64,000 nt of DNA, taken from positions 33,710-97,709 of the forward strand of contig NZ_JAANMZ010000009.1 of assembly GCF_011250555.1 (NCBI RefSeq). Reading direction: 5' to 3'. The position numbers and the translations under genes were made by a program. The notes beneath the pieces were generated by a model. That model searched no databases, was not told the origin of the DNA, and saw only the letters and a list, made by a program, of their open reading frames with translations. Every line of letters begins with the position of its first letter. The stretch's first letter is position 1. This document shows positions 53,109 to 62,310 of the stretch, piece by piece. This stretch comes from Bacillus sp. MM2020_4 (GTDB lineage: Bacteria; Bacillota; Bacilli; Bacillales; Cytobacillaceae).

Positions 53109-53660
53109 TCAAAGAAATAACTTGATCGTATTGTTAAATATCCACGCTATGAGGAACATTATTATAGATAACCCAACAATGGTCAATCCCATAGTAATGA
53201 GTTTCGTTCCTAAAGTATTCATTTGTTTGCTAAATTTGTATGAATAAAAACCAATTGTTGCACCCATTGTATTTACAATAATATCCGTTACATCAAAGCT
53301 TCCTAAATAAGTCACCATTTGAACAATTTCCATGCATAGAATAAAAGGCACAAATATCATAACAAACTTTAGGTATGTATTAATATGCTTTTTAAATACC
53401 ATCGGGACAAGTAGCCCAAATGGAATAAATGCTAATAGGTTGCCAAGAGCAAATATCCATAGTTTTAAAATATCTATAGAAAAGTGTTTAGGCAGCCACA
53501 AAGGAATCGAATCAGGTATTAACCAATACCGATATTCATGATGAATCATGGTGAGTTGCGGACGACCAAATCCGAAAAACATAAAGTATACCAATATGGA
53601 GAAATAAATGCCTAAGAGTATAAATAGATACATTTTTCTATCTCTTTTGGATTGTATCAA
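53109..53660 (-). CDS. VanZ family membrane protein
   Basis: A 183-residue protein with five hydrophobic segments and the VanZ-like blocks LWIFALGNLLAFIPFGLLVP, EIVQMVTYLGSFDVTDIIVNTMGATIGF. VanZ-like proteins are linked to low-level glycopeptide tolerance and envelope functions. Nothing else of a vancomycin cluster is nearby. Confidence 0.87.
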   Translation of the reverse strand: MIQSKRDRKMYLFILLGIYFSILVYFMFFGFGRPQLTMIHHEYRYWLIPDSIPLWLPKHFSIDILKLWIFALGNLLAFIPFGLLVPMVFKKHINTYLKFVMIFVPFILCMEIVQMVTYLGSFDVTDIIVNTMGATIGFYSYKFSKQMNTLGTKLITMGLTIVGLSIIMFLIAWIFNNTIKLFL

Positions 53661-54625
53661 CTAAAATCACTTCCTTAGTCTGCAAATGCAAATTTTTCGA
53701 GAGGCACGTTATATAAAAATAAATGACACAAATTATACTTATTATACAATATCTGTATTTGCTAGGATACGTTAGCATATAATCTAACGTTCAGAATGAA
53801 ATTTTGGGAAAGGTTAGGTTCTACTATCGTTGGACTTAACCAATCACTTAAACCTACCAGCTCTCATGTGTTGCCACATACACTCCACGCGTGTAGAGTG
53901 CTGTGCGTTGATAAAATTAAAAGAATTAATAATCAAAAACTATGGGGATGGGACTGTTGGTTCTCTCAAACGGTAATCAACATCAACGGTTCCGTCTCTA
54001 TGTAATTCTATTTTATCTATTAACCTATGAAGCACTTCAGGGGTTAGGTTATTGTGTTTTATAAATTTATCCAAGCCTTTTTTTAAAAATCTATTATTTA
54101 TTTTTCAATCGATTGGTACCCGAATATTCTATTTAGGTCGTGCTTCACTGTTCCTTCTATATGGCTTCGCTCACACACTGATCACTACTAGCCTTTATCC
54201 CATGTTTATAATAATTACCACATACATACCCTTTTCGAATTTTTTTGAAATGCATTGCTCTACCGCAATCTTCCAACCATTAGTGTCAAAATTAGTGGAA
54301 AAGTAAATTGAAGTCTCGCCGTTTGTAAAGTTTTGTTTACTAGAAGTTTGTTAATATGTGGATTTATTTTAAAAATAGTTATAGAATATTTACTATATTA
54401 ACTGTGTTAAGCAGGATGCAGCAAAGCTAACTCATATTAAAGAATCATGTAATTGAGTTTTCATATATGCAAAAGAAAGCAGTGAATATTAAGGAAATTT
54501 GCAACGGTAGGCATAGCGAAGTAGCAGCTAACAAATGTTAGTATTGTTATATCATCCGTTATCACGATCATGCTGAGTCAAAAAGCTAAAAAAGAAAGTC
54601 ACAAACTTAGGGAGAAGTGAACAGT
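53661..54625. other. Long intergenic region with mobile-element debris
   Basis: Nearly 1 kb without an intact gene. It contains the recombinase remnant at 53940-54104 on the minus strand and a dyad around CACTCCACGCGTGTAGAGTG near 53882. The rest is AT-rich sequence with no supportable feature. Confidence 0.6.
53940..54104 (-). pseudogene. Second serine recombinase remnant (C-terminal tail)
   Basis: Minus-strand frame of 54 codons ending at TAG 53940. It reads FIKHNNLTPEVLHRLIDKIE, then LHRDGTVDVDYRLREPTVPSP. This is the typical C-terminal tail of large serine recombinases (LT.E.L..LI.KIE.....V.V.Y.F). A stop codon precedes it, so everything upstream is lost. It parallels the remnant at 45583 and has the same orientation. 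Confidence 0.75.
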
Positions 54626-55618
54626 ATGAAATCATCGGCTCTAACTTTTGGAATTTATCCACTAAGCGTTGCGGGAACACCCTTCGGTTTGGCTCAAGGC
54701 GAAGAGGATAATTTTAAAAAGATTCAAATGGCACTCCAAGATCTTAAAGGCGATGCAAAGCATTTATTTTCAAGAACCTATCTCATCTATACAAAAAAAT
54801 GGGAAACAAAAATGTTATCGCGAGCAGACCAGTATCTACATGCTGGGTTATTGGGAGACTTGACCGTTGGTTGCGGGGATTGGACGGATCAGCAGGAAAC
54901 TGGAATAGAACTTCACAGTTGGCTAGAGTTTATCCGAAATGTGATTCATAAATATGGCTCCCATTTGTCTTCCCTTCAAATAACGAATGAACCTAATCTG
55001 TCATTTATGGAAGGTTCGAAACCATATATTATGCAAGCCCTTGTGGAAGGTGTCATTACAGCAAAGCAAGAAGCAAGGAAGCTCAATCTGCCATTAAAGA
55101 TTGGATTCGGATCGGTACCGGAAAGCCAAGCTTCAGTTCCAGATTTTTGGGATAACCTGGCGAAAATGGGAGATCGGTTATTCTTTGATTCTGTCGATTT
55201 TGTGGGTCATAACTTTTATGTAGATGTATTTGATGAACAACCGATAGATTTAGGAGATATACCAACTTGTGTTGAACGAACACTTCGCAATCTAAGGGAA
55301 ATACATCTTAGTTCTGCCGGGATCCCTGTTTCTGTCCCTATCCGAGTAACGGAAAATGGATGGCCAACCGGGAAGAATCCCATGACAAACCGTGAAAGAT
55401 CTTATGAAAACCAATCGGAAGTTCTTGAGATGATAATCCGAACAATTTATCATTTACGTAAGGAACTTAATATATCACATTATGAGCTTTTCGGACTGCG
55501 AGATGCAGATAGCACAAAAGAGGACCTATTTCATCAATATGGAATTTTGCGGGATGATTATAATCCTAAGCCTGCTTATTATACAGTCAAAAAGTTAATA
55601 CAAGAGCTGGGGGAATGA
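54626..55618 (+). CDS. Glycoside-hydrolase-like TIM-barrel protein
   Basis: A 330-residue cytosolic-looking protein without a signal peptide. Two motifs fit the acid/base and nucleophile glutamates of clan GH-A barrels: LQITNEPNLSF and IRVTENGWPTG, the second reminiscent of GH17/GH5. The barrel start FGIYPLSVAGTPFGLAQG is unusual. No sugar transporter or regulator is adjacent. ATG 54626 suits the AGGGAG site; a GTG at 54617 is too close. Exact family unclear. Confidence 0.6.
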   Translation: MKSSALTFGIYPLSVAGTPFGLAQGEEDNFKKIQMALQDLKGDAKHLFSRTYLIYTKKWETKMLSRADQYLHAGLLGDLTVGCGDWTDQQETGIELHSWLEFIRNVIHKYGSHLSSLQITNEPNLSFMEGSKPYIMQALVEGVITAKQEARKLNLPLKIGFGSVPESQASVPDFWDNLAKMGDRLFFDSVDFVGHNFYVDVFDEQPIDLGDIPTCVERTLRNLREIHLSSAGIPVSVPIRVTENGWPTGKNPMTNRERSYENQSEVLEMIIRTIYHLRKELNISHYELFGLRDADSTKEDLFHQYGILRDDYNPKPAYYTVKKLIQELGE

Positions 55619-55705
55619 AAAAGGGCAGGCCAATGGAGAAGATTTTGCGAAGTTGAATTTCCGGGTGTACGCATCATAACAATTAATTATAGTGGAGGTA
55701 ATTAG

Positions 55706-56455
55706 ATGAATATAAAATTTGATCCAAATAACGCCGTTATAAAACTCTGTATGAGTGGGATGGGATTGGAGGAAAGTGGAGATATTGAAGAGGCAGTCAA
55801 GGTGTTTCAGAAAGCATGGGACGAAGCAACAGACGATTATGAACGGTTTATTGCAGCATATCATTTAGCGCGTCAACAAAAGAGTAGTACAGACAAATTA
55901 AAATGGATGGAAACATCTCTGGAGTGTGCACAAAAAGTAAATGATGATAATGTGAAGAGTGCATACTCGAATGTTTATTTAAACATTGCCAAATGTTATG
56001 AGGAGTTAGGTGATACTGAGAATGCAAAAAGAAATAATGAGTTGTCAAATTCATCTCAGGGTGCACCGTCTGATGTAGGACCCTTTTACCATGGGACAAA
56101 GGCAGACTTGAAGGTTGGTGATTTATTAATAGCAGGTGGAACTTCAAATTACGAACCTGGGCTTAAAATGAACCATATTTATTTCACTGCTAATGTCAAT
56201 GGCGCAGGACTTGCAGCTGCTTTAGCAAAAGGAGAAGGAAGAGAACGAGTTTATATAATAGACCCAACGGGTGAATTTGAAAACGACCCAAATGTTACAG
56301 ATAAAAAATTTCCTGGTAACTTAACACGTTCTTATCGTTCGAAAGAACCATTAAAAATTATTGGTGAGGTAACAGATTGGGCGAAACTGACAACTATGGA
56401 GCGAGGTAAATGGCAAGAAAATATAGCTAAAAACAAGGGCGAAATTATTAACTGA
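55706..56455 (+). CDS. arr: TPR-Arr fusion: rifampin ADP-ribosyltransferase
   Basis: A 249-residue two-part protein. Residues about 126-245 are a full Arr enzyme (GPFYHGTKADLKVGDLL, NHIYFTANVNGAGLAAALA, YIIDPTGEFENDPNVT), which ADP-ribosylates rifamycins using NAD+. Residues about 10-115 are helical with TPR-like repeats (EESGDIEEAVKVFQKAWDEA, NIAKCYEELGDTENAKRN). Classical Arr is about 140 residues, so the helical domain is an addition. GGAGG precedes the ATG. Conferring resistance is likely but not proven. Confidence 0.88.
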   Translation: MNIKFDPNNAVIKLCMSGMGLEESGDIEEAVKVFQKAWDEATDDYERFIAAYHLARQQKSSTDKLKWMETSLECAQKVNDDNVKSAYSNVYLNIAKCYEELGDTENAKRNNELSNSSQGAPSDVGPFYHGTKADLKVGDLLIAGGTSNYEPGLKMNHIYFTANVNGAGLAAALAKGEGRERVYIIDPTGEFENDPNVTDKKFPGNLTRSYRSKEPLKIIGEVTDWAKLTTMERGKWQENIAKNKGEIIN

Positions 56456-56492
56456 ACAAAATAGTCTGCCATCACTACCTATGTAATATAAA

Positions 56493-57063
56493 AAGGGGTA
56501 CCCAAGTGAAATATAACGGGTTCTCTTTTGAAGTGCAAAATGTGGAAAAGCAGGTTAAATAACATACGAAAAAGCATGGTAATTCGCAAAGGGATTCGCC
56601 AAAAGATAGTTATGAAAATTCATAAATGGAGAATTTTCGTCTATTGTAAATTTCGAGGCAAAATAAGCAGATATAAGCGGAGATATTCCGATTAATACTT
56701 GTAATTAAGGCAAAAACCAAGGATTTGGATAATATAAGCGGAAAAACTCCCCTTACTTTTAGGGAAATTTGGGTATTTCCCTATTTAAACGGAATTTATC
56801 CGTTTATTGCAAACACAAGGGAATCAGGTGATAATTTACATCTATTTTAGCCATTCAATTATCAGATGGATAATATCTATTCGTAAGGTGTTATTTACTA
56901 TGTGATTTATCGTGCGGTTTTATATGCCACCTAGCCCAAAATAACGATACAGCAATAAAAAGGCAGGATGCTAAGTCGTTGCGATTTAGCATCCTATTAG
57001 TGTTGTGATTTTCTGTTTTGCACCCTTAAAGAGAACCCGTTAAAGTGAAATTGGGTACCCCTT
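56493..57063. mobile_element. MITE-like element with 48-bp terminal inverted repeats
   Basis: The left end (56493-56540) and the reverse complement of the right end (57016-57063) agree at 39 of 48 positions. They share AAGGGGTACCCAA, TAACGGGTTCTCTTT and GTGCAAAA. The interior has no transposase frame, only AT-rich sequence with repeat-like ATAAGCGGAAAAACTCC and AACGGAATTTATCCGTT motifs. It ends 9 bases from the yfmM stop and supplies that gene's terminator. No clear target duplication found. Confidence 0.7.
56956..56995 (-). terminator. Terminator of yfmM inside the MITE-like element
   Basis: AGGATGCTAA/TTAGCATCCT perfect 10-bp stem; TAAAAAGG on the left reads as CCTTTTTA on the minus strand. 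Confidence 0.8.
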
Positions 57064-57072
57064 AATCTTTAT

Positions 57073-58626
57073 TTAAAACACTTTCGTCGTCCAATCCTCA
57101 CAATTCCAAATATCGGTTGCAATTTCACGATAGAAATCAGGTTCGTGGGATACCATCAAGATACTCCCGCGATAGGCTTTTAAAGTACGCTCCAATTCTT
57201 CTTTTGCATCCACATCCAAGTGATTGGTAGGCTCGTCTAGAATTAATAAATTCGTTGGTGTGTTAATAATTTTACACAAGCGAACTTTGGCTTTTTCGCC
57301 ACCAGAAAGGACTTCGATTTTACTTTCAATGTGTTTCGTTGTTAGTCCACATTTTGCAAGAGCAGCTCGGATTTCAGCCTGATTCATACTTGGAAACGTG
57401 CTCCAAATCTCTTCAATACAAGTGTTGTAATTGGACTGTTTTACTTCCTGCTCGAAGTAACCAATATGTTGATAATCACCGCGTTCTACTTTACCCTCCA
57501 GCGGATCAATCAACCCAAGAATACTTTTTAAAAGAGTTGACTTACCAATACCGTTCGCACCAACAAATGCAATTTTTTGTCCGCGTTCCATTTTCAAATT
57601 CAGAGGGCGCGAAAGTGGCTCATTGTAACCAATAACAAGATCTTCGGCTGTGAAAATATAGCGACTGGTTGCACGAGCTTCTTTGAAGTTAAACTCTGGT
57701 TTTGGCTTCTCTCTACCCAATTCGATAACGTCCATTTTGTCCAGTTTCTTTTGACGAGACATCGCCATATTACGAGTCGCAACACTTGCCTTGTTACGTG
57801 CCACGAAATCTTTCAAATCAGCAATTTCTTGTTGTTGACGCTTGAAAGCAGACTCCAGCTGCTGCTTCTTCATTTCATATATTTTTAAGAAGTTATCATA
57901 ATCACCGACATAACGATTTAACTCTTGATTTTCCATGTGGTAAATCAAGTTAACCACATTGTTTAAGAATGGAATATCATGTGAAATTAAGATAAATGCA
58001 TTCTCATATTCCTGTAAATAGCGCTTCAGCCATTCGATATGCTGCTCATCCAAATAGTTCGTAGGCTCGTCAAGTAATAGGATTTCAGGCTTTTCTAGCA
58101 AGAGCTTTGCAAGCAAAACTTTCGTCCGCTGCCCACCGCTAAGATCATCTACATCTCGATCGAGTCCTACATCGTCTAAACCTAGACCACGAGCCACTTC
58201 TTCAACTTTTGAATTGATTTGATAGAAATCATTACTATCTAACGTTTCTTGCAATTCTCCTACTTCTGCAAGCAGTGCATCAATTTCAGCACCTTCATCA
58301 CCCATTTTTGCATAAAGTTCATTGATCTCTGCTTCCGCATCAAAAAGATATTGAAAAGCAGTACTCAAAGCCTCACGCATCGTTGTACCTTTTTGAAGGA
58401 CAGCATGCTGATCTAAATAACCAACACGAACTTTTCGTGACCACTCCACTTTCCCCTCGTCGGGTTGCAATTTTCCAGTCACAATATTCATGAAAGTAGA
58501 TTTACCCTCACCATTTGCCCCAACTAGTCCAACGTGTTCACCCTTTAAAAGTCGAAAAGACACATCATTAAAAATCGCACGATCACCGAAACCGTGGCTT
58601 AAATTTTTTACGTTTAATACACTCAT
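57073..58626 (-). CDS. yfmM: ABC-F family ATPase YfmM
   Basis: A 517-residue soluble protein with two ABC domains and no membrane part. Walker A GANGEGKST and GANGIGKST, signatures LSGGQRTK and LSGGEKAK, and Walker B LLLDEPTN and LILDEPTN are all intact. The inter-domain linker (FVARNKASVATRNMAMSRQKKLDKMD) and the length match YfmM, a ribosome-associated ABC-F factor in B. subtilis. It probably acts on stalled ribosomes. AAGGGG lies before the ATG. Confidence 0.9.
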   Translation of the reverse strand: MSVLNVKNLSHGFGDRAIFNDVSFRLLKGEHVGLVGANGEGKSTFMNIVTGKLQPDEGKVEWSRKVRVGYLDQHAVLQKGTTMREALSTAFQYLFDAEAEINELYAKMGDEGAEIDALLAEVGELQETLDSNDFYQINSKVEEVARGLGLDDVGLDRDVDDLSGGQRTKVLLAKLLLEKPEILLLDEPTNYLDEQHIEWLKRYLQEYENAFILISHDIPFLNNVVNLIYHMENQELNRYVGDYDNFLKIYEMKKQQLESAFKRQQQEIADLKDFVARNKASVATRNMAMSRQKKLDKMDVIELGREKPKPEFNFKEARATSRYIFTAEDLVIGYNEPLSRPLNLKMERGQKIAFVGANGIGKSTLLKSILGLIDPLEGKVERGDYQHIGYFEQEVKQSNYNTCIEEIWSTFPSMNQAEIRAALAKCGLTTKHIESKIEVLSGGEKAKVRLCKIINTPTNLLILDEPTNHLDVDAKEELERTLKAYRGSILMVSHEPDFYREIATDIWNCEDWTTKVF

Positions 58627-59006
58627 TTTCTTAACCCCTTATCTAATGTCACATGTGGATATCTTACTAGATTTTGTCTGTTTTTTCTATATCGAAGTTA
58701 TTTTTTATCAAAACTGTAAATTTGAATTATATTTAGGTGTATAACGATTGGGCAAAAGTCTATTATACAACCGAAACGGAGGGTAAGCTATATGTTATCC
58801 TCCTACCATCTGCTTTTTTGTTTATAAAAATACCATTCAGGATCGATATTCGTTAAAATAAATAGTGCCGATTTTCATAAGTCTAAAAGGGACTTCCGTT
58901 TGATAACAAGTTATGAAGCATAATATAAGTAGAGGAACTAGACAGCATACTATTATTTGACCGATAGTTGGAAGTCGTCATCATAGTGAAGGGATTTGAG
59001 TTTAAA
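58627..59006. other. Intergenic region between yfmM and dus
   Basis: Contains the yfmM promoter and an inverted repeat GGAGGGTAA/TTATCCTCC at 58779-58804. The repeat overlaps a 12-codon plus-strand frame (ATG 58792) that I do not call a gene. Nothing else seen. Confidence 0.5.
58726..58755 (-). promoter_or_regulatory. Promoter of yfmM
   Basis: On the minus strand TTGCCC and TATAAT with 18 bases between, about 100 bases before the start codon. Confidence 0.55.
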
Positions 59007-59969
59007 ATGATAGATAATTTTTGGCGTGATTTACCACGACCATTTTTTGTACTTGCACCAATGGAAGATGTGACAGATCTTGTTTTTCGTCACGTCGTAA
59101 GTGAAGCCGGCCGACCGGATGTATTTTTCACAGAGTTTACAAACTCGGATAGCTATTGTCATCCAGAAGGTATGAAAAGTGTGCGTGGCCGTTTGACGTT
59201 TACAGAAGATGAACAGCCAATTGTGGCACATATTTGGGGGGATAATCCCGAATATTTCCGTCAAATGAGTATGGGCATGGCAGAGCTAGGATTTAAAGGT
59301 ATCGACATTAATATGGGCTGCCCTGTACCGAATGTGGCATCAAGAGGGAAAGGGAGTGGCCTTATACTAAGGCCAGATGTTGCGGCAGAACTTATTCAGG
59401 CAGCAAAGGCGGGGGGACTGCCTGTCAGCGTGAAAACACGACTTGGCTATAAAAAGGTTCAGGAGTGGGAGGAGTGGCTAACGCATCTTTTCAATCAGGA
59501 TATTGCAAACCTTTCTATTCATTTACGGACAAGAGAGGAAATGAGCCAAGTAGATGCGCACTGGGAGCTCATTCCGGAAATCAAAAAATTACGTGACCGT
59601 ATCGCACCCAATACGCTGCTAACAATCAATGGAGACATTCCTGACCGCCAAACTGGGATGCGGCTTGTGGAACAATATGGGATTGATGGCGTTATGATCG
59701 GGCGAGGTATTTTTAAAAATCCATTTGCTTTTGAAAAAGTGCCAAAAGAGCATAGCAGTAAAGAATTGCTTGATCTATTAAGACTGCAGCTTGATCTTCA
59801 AGATCAATATGCGGAATTATTGCCACGTTCCATCACAGGGCTTCATCGCTTTTTCAAAATATATGTCAAAGGATTTCCAGGAGCTGCAGATTTAAGAAAT
59901 CAACTGATGAACACGAAATCAACAGATGAAGTGCGTGCATTGCTTAATAACTTTGGAAAAGAATGTTGA
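59007..59969 (+). CDS. dus: tRNA-dihydrouridine synthase (YfjN-like)
   Basis: A 320-residue flavoenzyme reducing uridines in tRNA to dihydrouridine. FMN-barrel and catalytic motifs: [36 protein letters not shown] (catalytic Cys), [20 protein letters not shown] and [14 protein letters not shown]. The HLRTREE block and size resemble YfjN. ATG 59007 starts the conserved IDNFWRDLP; the frame is open from 58968, but no good ribosome binding site marks either choice. Confidence 0.92.
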   Translation: MIDNFWRDLPRPFFVLAPMEDVTDLVFRHVVSEAGRPDVFFTEFTNSDSYCHPEGMKSVRGRLTFTEDEQPIVAHIWGDNPEYFRQMSMGMAELGFKGIDINMGCPVPNVASRGKGSGLILRPDVAAELIQAAKAGGLPVSVKTRLGYKKVQEWEEWLTHLFNQDIANLSIHLRTREEMSQVDAHWELIPEIKKLRDRIAPNTLLTINGDIPDRQTGMRLVEQYGIDGVMIGRGIFKNPFAFEKVPKEHSSKELLDLLRLQLDLQDQYAELLPRSITGLHRFFKIYVKGFPGAADLRNQLMNTKSTDEVRALLNNFGKEC

Positions 59970-60035
59970 TGGGATGGGGACGATGAAATGATGTAACTGT
60001 CATTAATAACAGTTATTATTTCAGAAGGAAAAAGG

Positions 60036-60083
60036 GAAAAAAGATCCCGAAGATCGAGCAATAATGGAAAGTCTCTTCGGGAT
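60036..60083 (-). terminator. Terminator of the GGDEF-EAL gene
   Basis: ATCCCGAAGA/TCTTCGGGAT stem with an A-rich left flank that is the minus-strand T-tail. Confidence 0.75.
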
Positions 60084-60088
60084 TGAAT

Positions 60089-62176
60089 TTATATTTTTAT
60101 TTTGTGGTATGTCTTAATTTCTTTTTGAAGGAATTTACGAATTTCAGTAAATGGTAATGGTTTACTAAATAGGTATCCTTGTAGATTTGTGCAACCAAGA
60201 TCTTGCAAGAAATGTAGTTGCTCTTCTTGTTCTACTCCCTCAGCGATAATACCTTTTTCCAAGCTATTTGCCATTCCAATGATCGTCCGCACAATTGCTT
60301 CTTGCCCTGAGCTTTTGTTGATGCTTTGCACAAATGATTGGTCGATTTTCAATGTATTTATCGGGAGTTTTCCCAAGTAACTTAAGGAAGAGTAACCTGT
60401 CCCAAAATCATCAAGTAATACTTCAATTCCTAAGTCCCCTAATTCTTGGAGTTTGACAATAATATTCATAATGTCCTTCATCATGACGCTTTCTGTAATT
60501 TCAATTTTTAGAAGGCGTGGATCTATATTCGTTTCATTAAGAATATTTTTAACTTGGGTAACAAATGATTCTTCTTCAAATTGTCTTGTTGAGATGTTTA
60601 CTGAAACGTATGTCTGAGTATATCCTAAATGATGAATTTCCATAATTTGTGTACAAGCTGTCCGTAGAACCCACTCACCAATCGGAACAATGAGGCTTGA
60701 TTCTTCAGCAATTGGAATAAATTCTGCAGGGGAAATAAAACCCAACTTTTTGTCCTTCCATCGGAGTAACGCTTCGAAGCCGACAATTTGTCCAGCACGT
60801 ATATCTACAATGGGTTGGTAATAGAGAGATAGGGCATTTTTATTTAATGCTTGCCGTAGTTCTTGCGTCAATTCCAATTTTCTTGATAAGGAACGAGACA
60901 TATCATCATGATAGAATTGAAAGTTGTTTTTTCCACTTGCTTTAGTCATTGTTGTGGCTTGATCGGCTTGTTTTAAAAGATCTTCGGAGTCACGTGCAAG
61001 ATCAGGATATAAACTTATTCCAATGCTTGTTGTTACTACATAATCTTTTCCAGCTAGATCAATAGGTGAAGAAATGATCTCAATTATTTTTTTGGCAAAT
61101 AGCATTACCTGCTCAACATCTGTAATATCCTTTAACAAAACAACGAATTCGTCGCCGCCTTGTCGAGCTAAAAAATCACAGTGGTTTATCTGACTCTTTA
61201 GACGTTTAGAGATGATTTGCAATAATTCATCTCCAACTCTGTGGCCTAGTGTATCATTGAATAATTTAAAATGGTCTAAATCAAGAAAAAGAATAGCCAC
61301 TTTTGAATTTGATTTATTTGATTCGGATAGTGTGGTTTCAAGATGTTTCTCAAATAATCTTCGGTTGGGCAATTCCGTTAACGAATCGTAGTATGCCAGA
61401 AAGTATAATTCTTCCTCTGCTTTTCTGCTTTTACTAATATCAGTGGTCATCCCATCTAATCGGTCTAATTCTCCTAAATCGTTGAAAACTGGAATTGTTT
61501 TAGCAGAAAGCCACTTAATATCACCAGTAGCATCAATAATTCGATATTGATAATCAATCGATTTCCCCTTTACTAGTAACTTTTGTTGTTCTTCAACAAA
61601 AGCAATGTCGTCCGGGTGGATCACTTCTTTCCATAGCAATGGAGTTTTCATAAAATCCGCTTGCGTATATCCATAAATTTTTAGACATGAAGGGGACATC
61701 TGGCAGTATCCATTATAACTAGGGCTTGAAGACCACAAACAAATATCAATGTTATTAACTATATTGCTGAGGCGATTTTTTGAAATTAATAGATCTTTTC
61801 TGTCTGTAATATCAATAGCAATACAAGCTACACCTATAACTTGATTGTCTATTGAAATAGGAACGGCAGTAACATTCAAATCAAGATACGTTCCGGATTT
61901 ATTGATAATTGTAATATCAATCATTTTATTTATTCCATTTAAAACTTCGGAAAAACTTTCTTCATAATGCTTCCGTAAATCCTTACTAATCAAGGAATGG
62001 AAGGAAGACTGAAGTAGTTCTTCTTGTGTAAAGCCAGTTAATTCTTCCAAAGTTTTATTGATTAGTAGAAAATTACCTTCAATATCAACGACATAGCTTC
62101 CATCTGGATAATTCTCAAACAATGATTTATATAGTAAGAAAAGTGAGGATGTATCACTAATACCCTGTTGTTGCAC
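60089..62176 (-). CDS. PAS-PAS-GGDEF-EAL c-di-GMP signalling protein
   Basis: A 695-residue soluble protein. Two PAS domains (about 10-128 and 135-255) precede a GGDEF domain (about 265-425) with intact RQGGDEF, then an EAL domain (about 440-690). EAL catalytic residues are visible in GFEALLRW, VNISTRQFE, KIEITESVM, LLDDFGTGYSS, LKIDQSF and IAEGVEQ. The inhibitory I-site RxxD is replaced by NHCD. It may make c-di-GMP, degrade it, or switch, with PAS domains sensing a ligand or redox state. Monocistronic. Confidence 0.93.
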   Translation of the reverse strand: MQQQGISDTSSLFLLYKSLFENYPDGSYVVDIEGNFLLINKTLEELTGFTQEELLQSSFHSLISKDLRKHYEESFSEVLNGINKMIDITIINKSGTYLDLNVTAVPISIDNQVIGVACIAIDITDRKDLLISKNRLSNIVNNIDICLWSSSPSYNGYCQMSPSCLKIYGYTQADFMKTPLLWKEVIHPDDIAFVEEQQKLLVKGKSIDYQYRIIDATGDIKWLSAKTIPVFNDLGELDRLDGMTTDISKSRKAEEELYFLAYYDSLTELPNRRLFEKHLETTLSESNKSNSKVAILFLDLDHFKLFNDTLGHRVGDELLQIISKRLKSQINHCDFLARQGGDEFVVLLKDITDVEQVMLFAKKIIEIISSPIDLAGKDYVVTTSIGISLYPDLARDSEDLLKQADQATTMTKASGKNNFQFYHDDMSRSLSRKLELTQELRQALNKNALSLYYQPIVDIRAGQIVGFEALLRWKDKKLGFISPAEFIPIAEESSLIVPIGEWVLRTACTQIMEIHHLGYTQTYVSVNISTRQFEEESFVTQVKNILNETNIDPRLLKIEITESVMMKDIMNIIVKLQELGDLGIEVLLDDFGTGYSSLSYLGKLPINTLKIDQSFVQSINKSSGQEAIVRTIIGMANSLEKGIIAEGVEQEEQLHFLQDLGCTNLQGYLFSKPLPFTEIRKFLQKEIKTYHKIKI

Positions 62177-62310
62177 AATAATTCACCTCCCTTAATAAGA
62201 AAATTGAAAATTTAAGGTTTACTAAAAACCCTATTATGAATACTATCGGTTAATTGTATTATATTGTTTAGTAATAAGGTATTACACATTTGGGACAGCC
62301 CTTCCATTTC

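Noticed and set aside
53796..54306. Plus-strand frames of 69 and 84 residues
   Set aside because: They are antisense to the recombinase remnant and have no ribosome binding site or domain.
58779..58827. 12-codon ORF with GGAGGG, possible antibiotic leader peptide
   Set aside because: It lies on the strand opposite to yfmM and about 180 bases before dus, so it cannot be a normal ABC-F leader; the hairpin around it is short.
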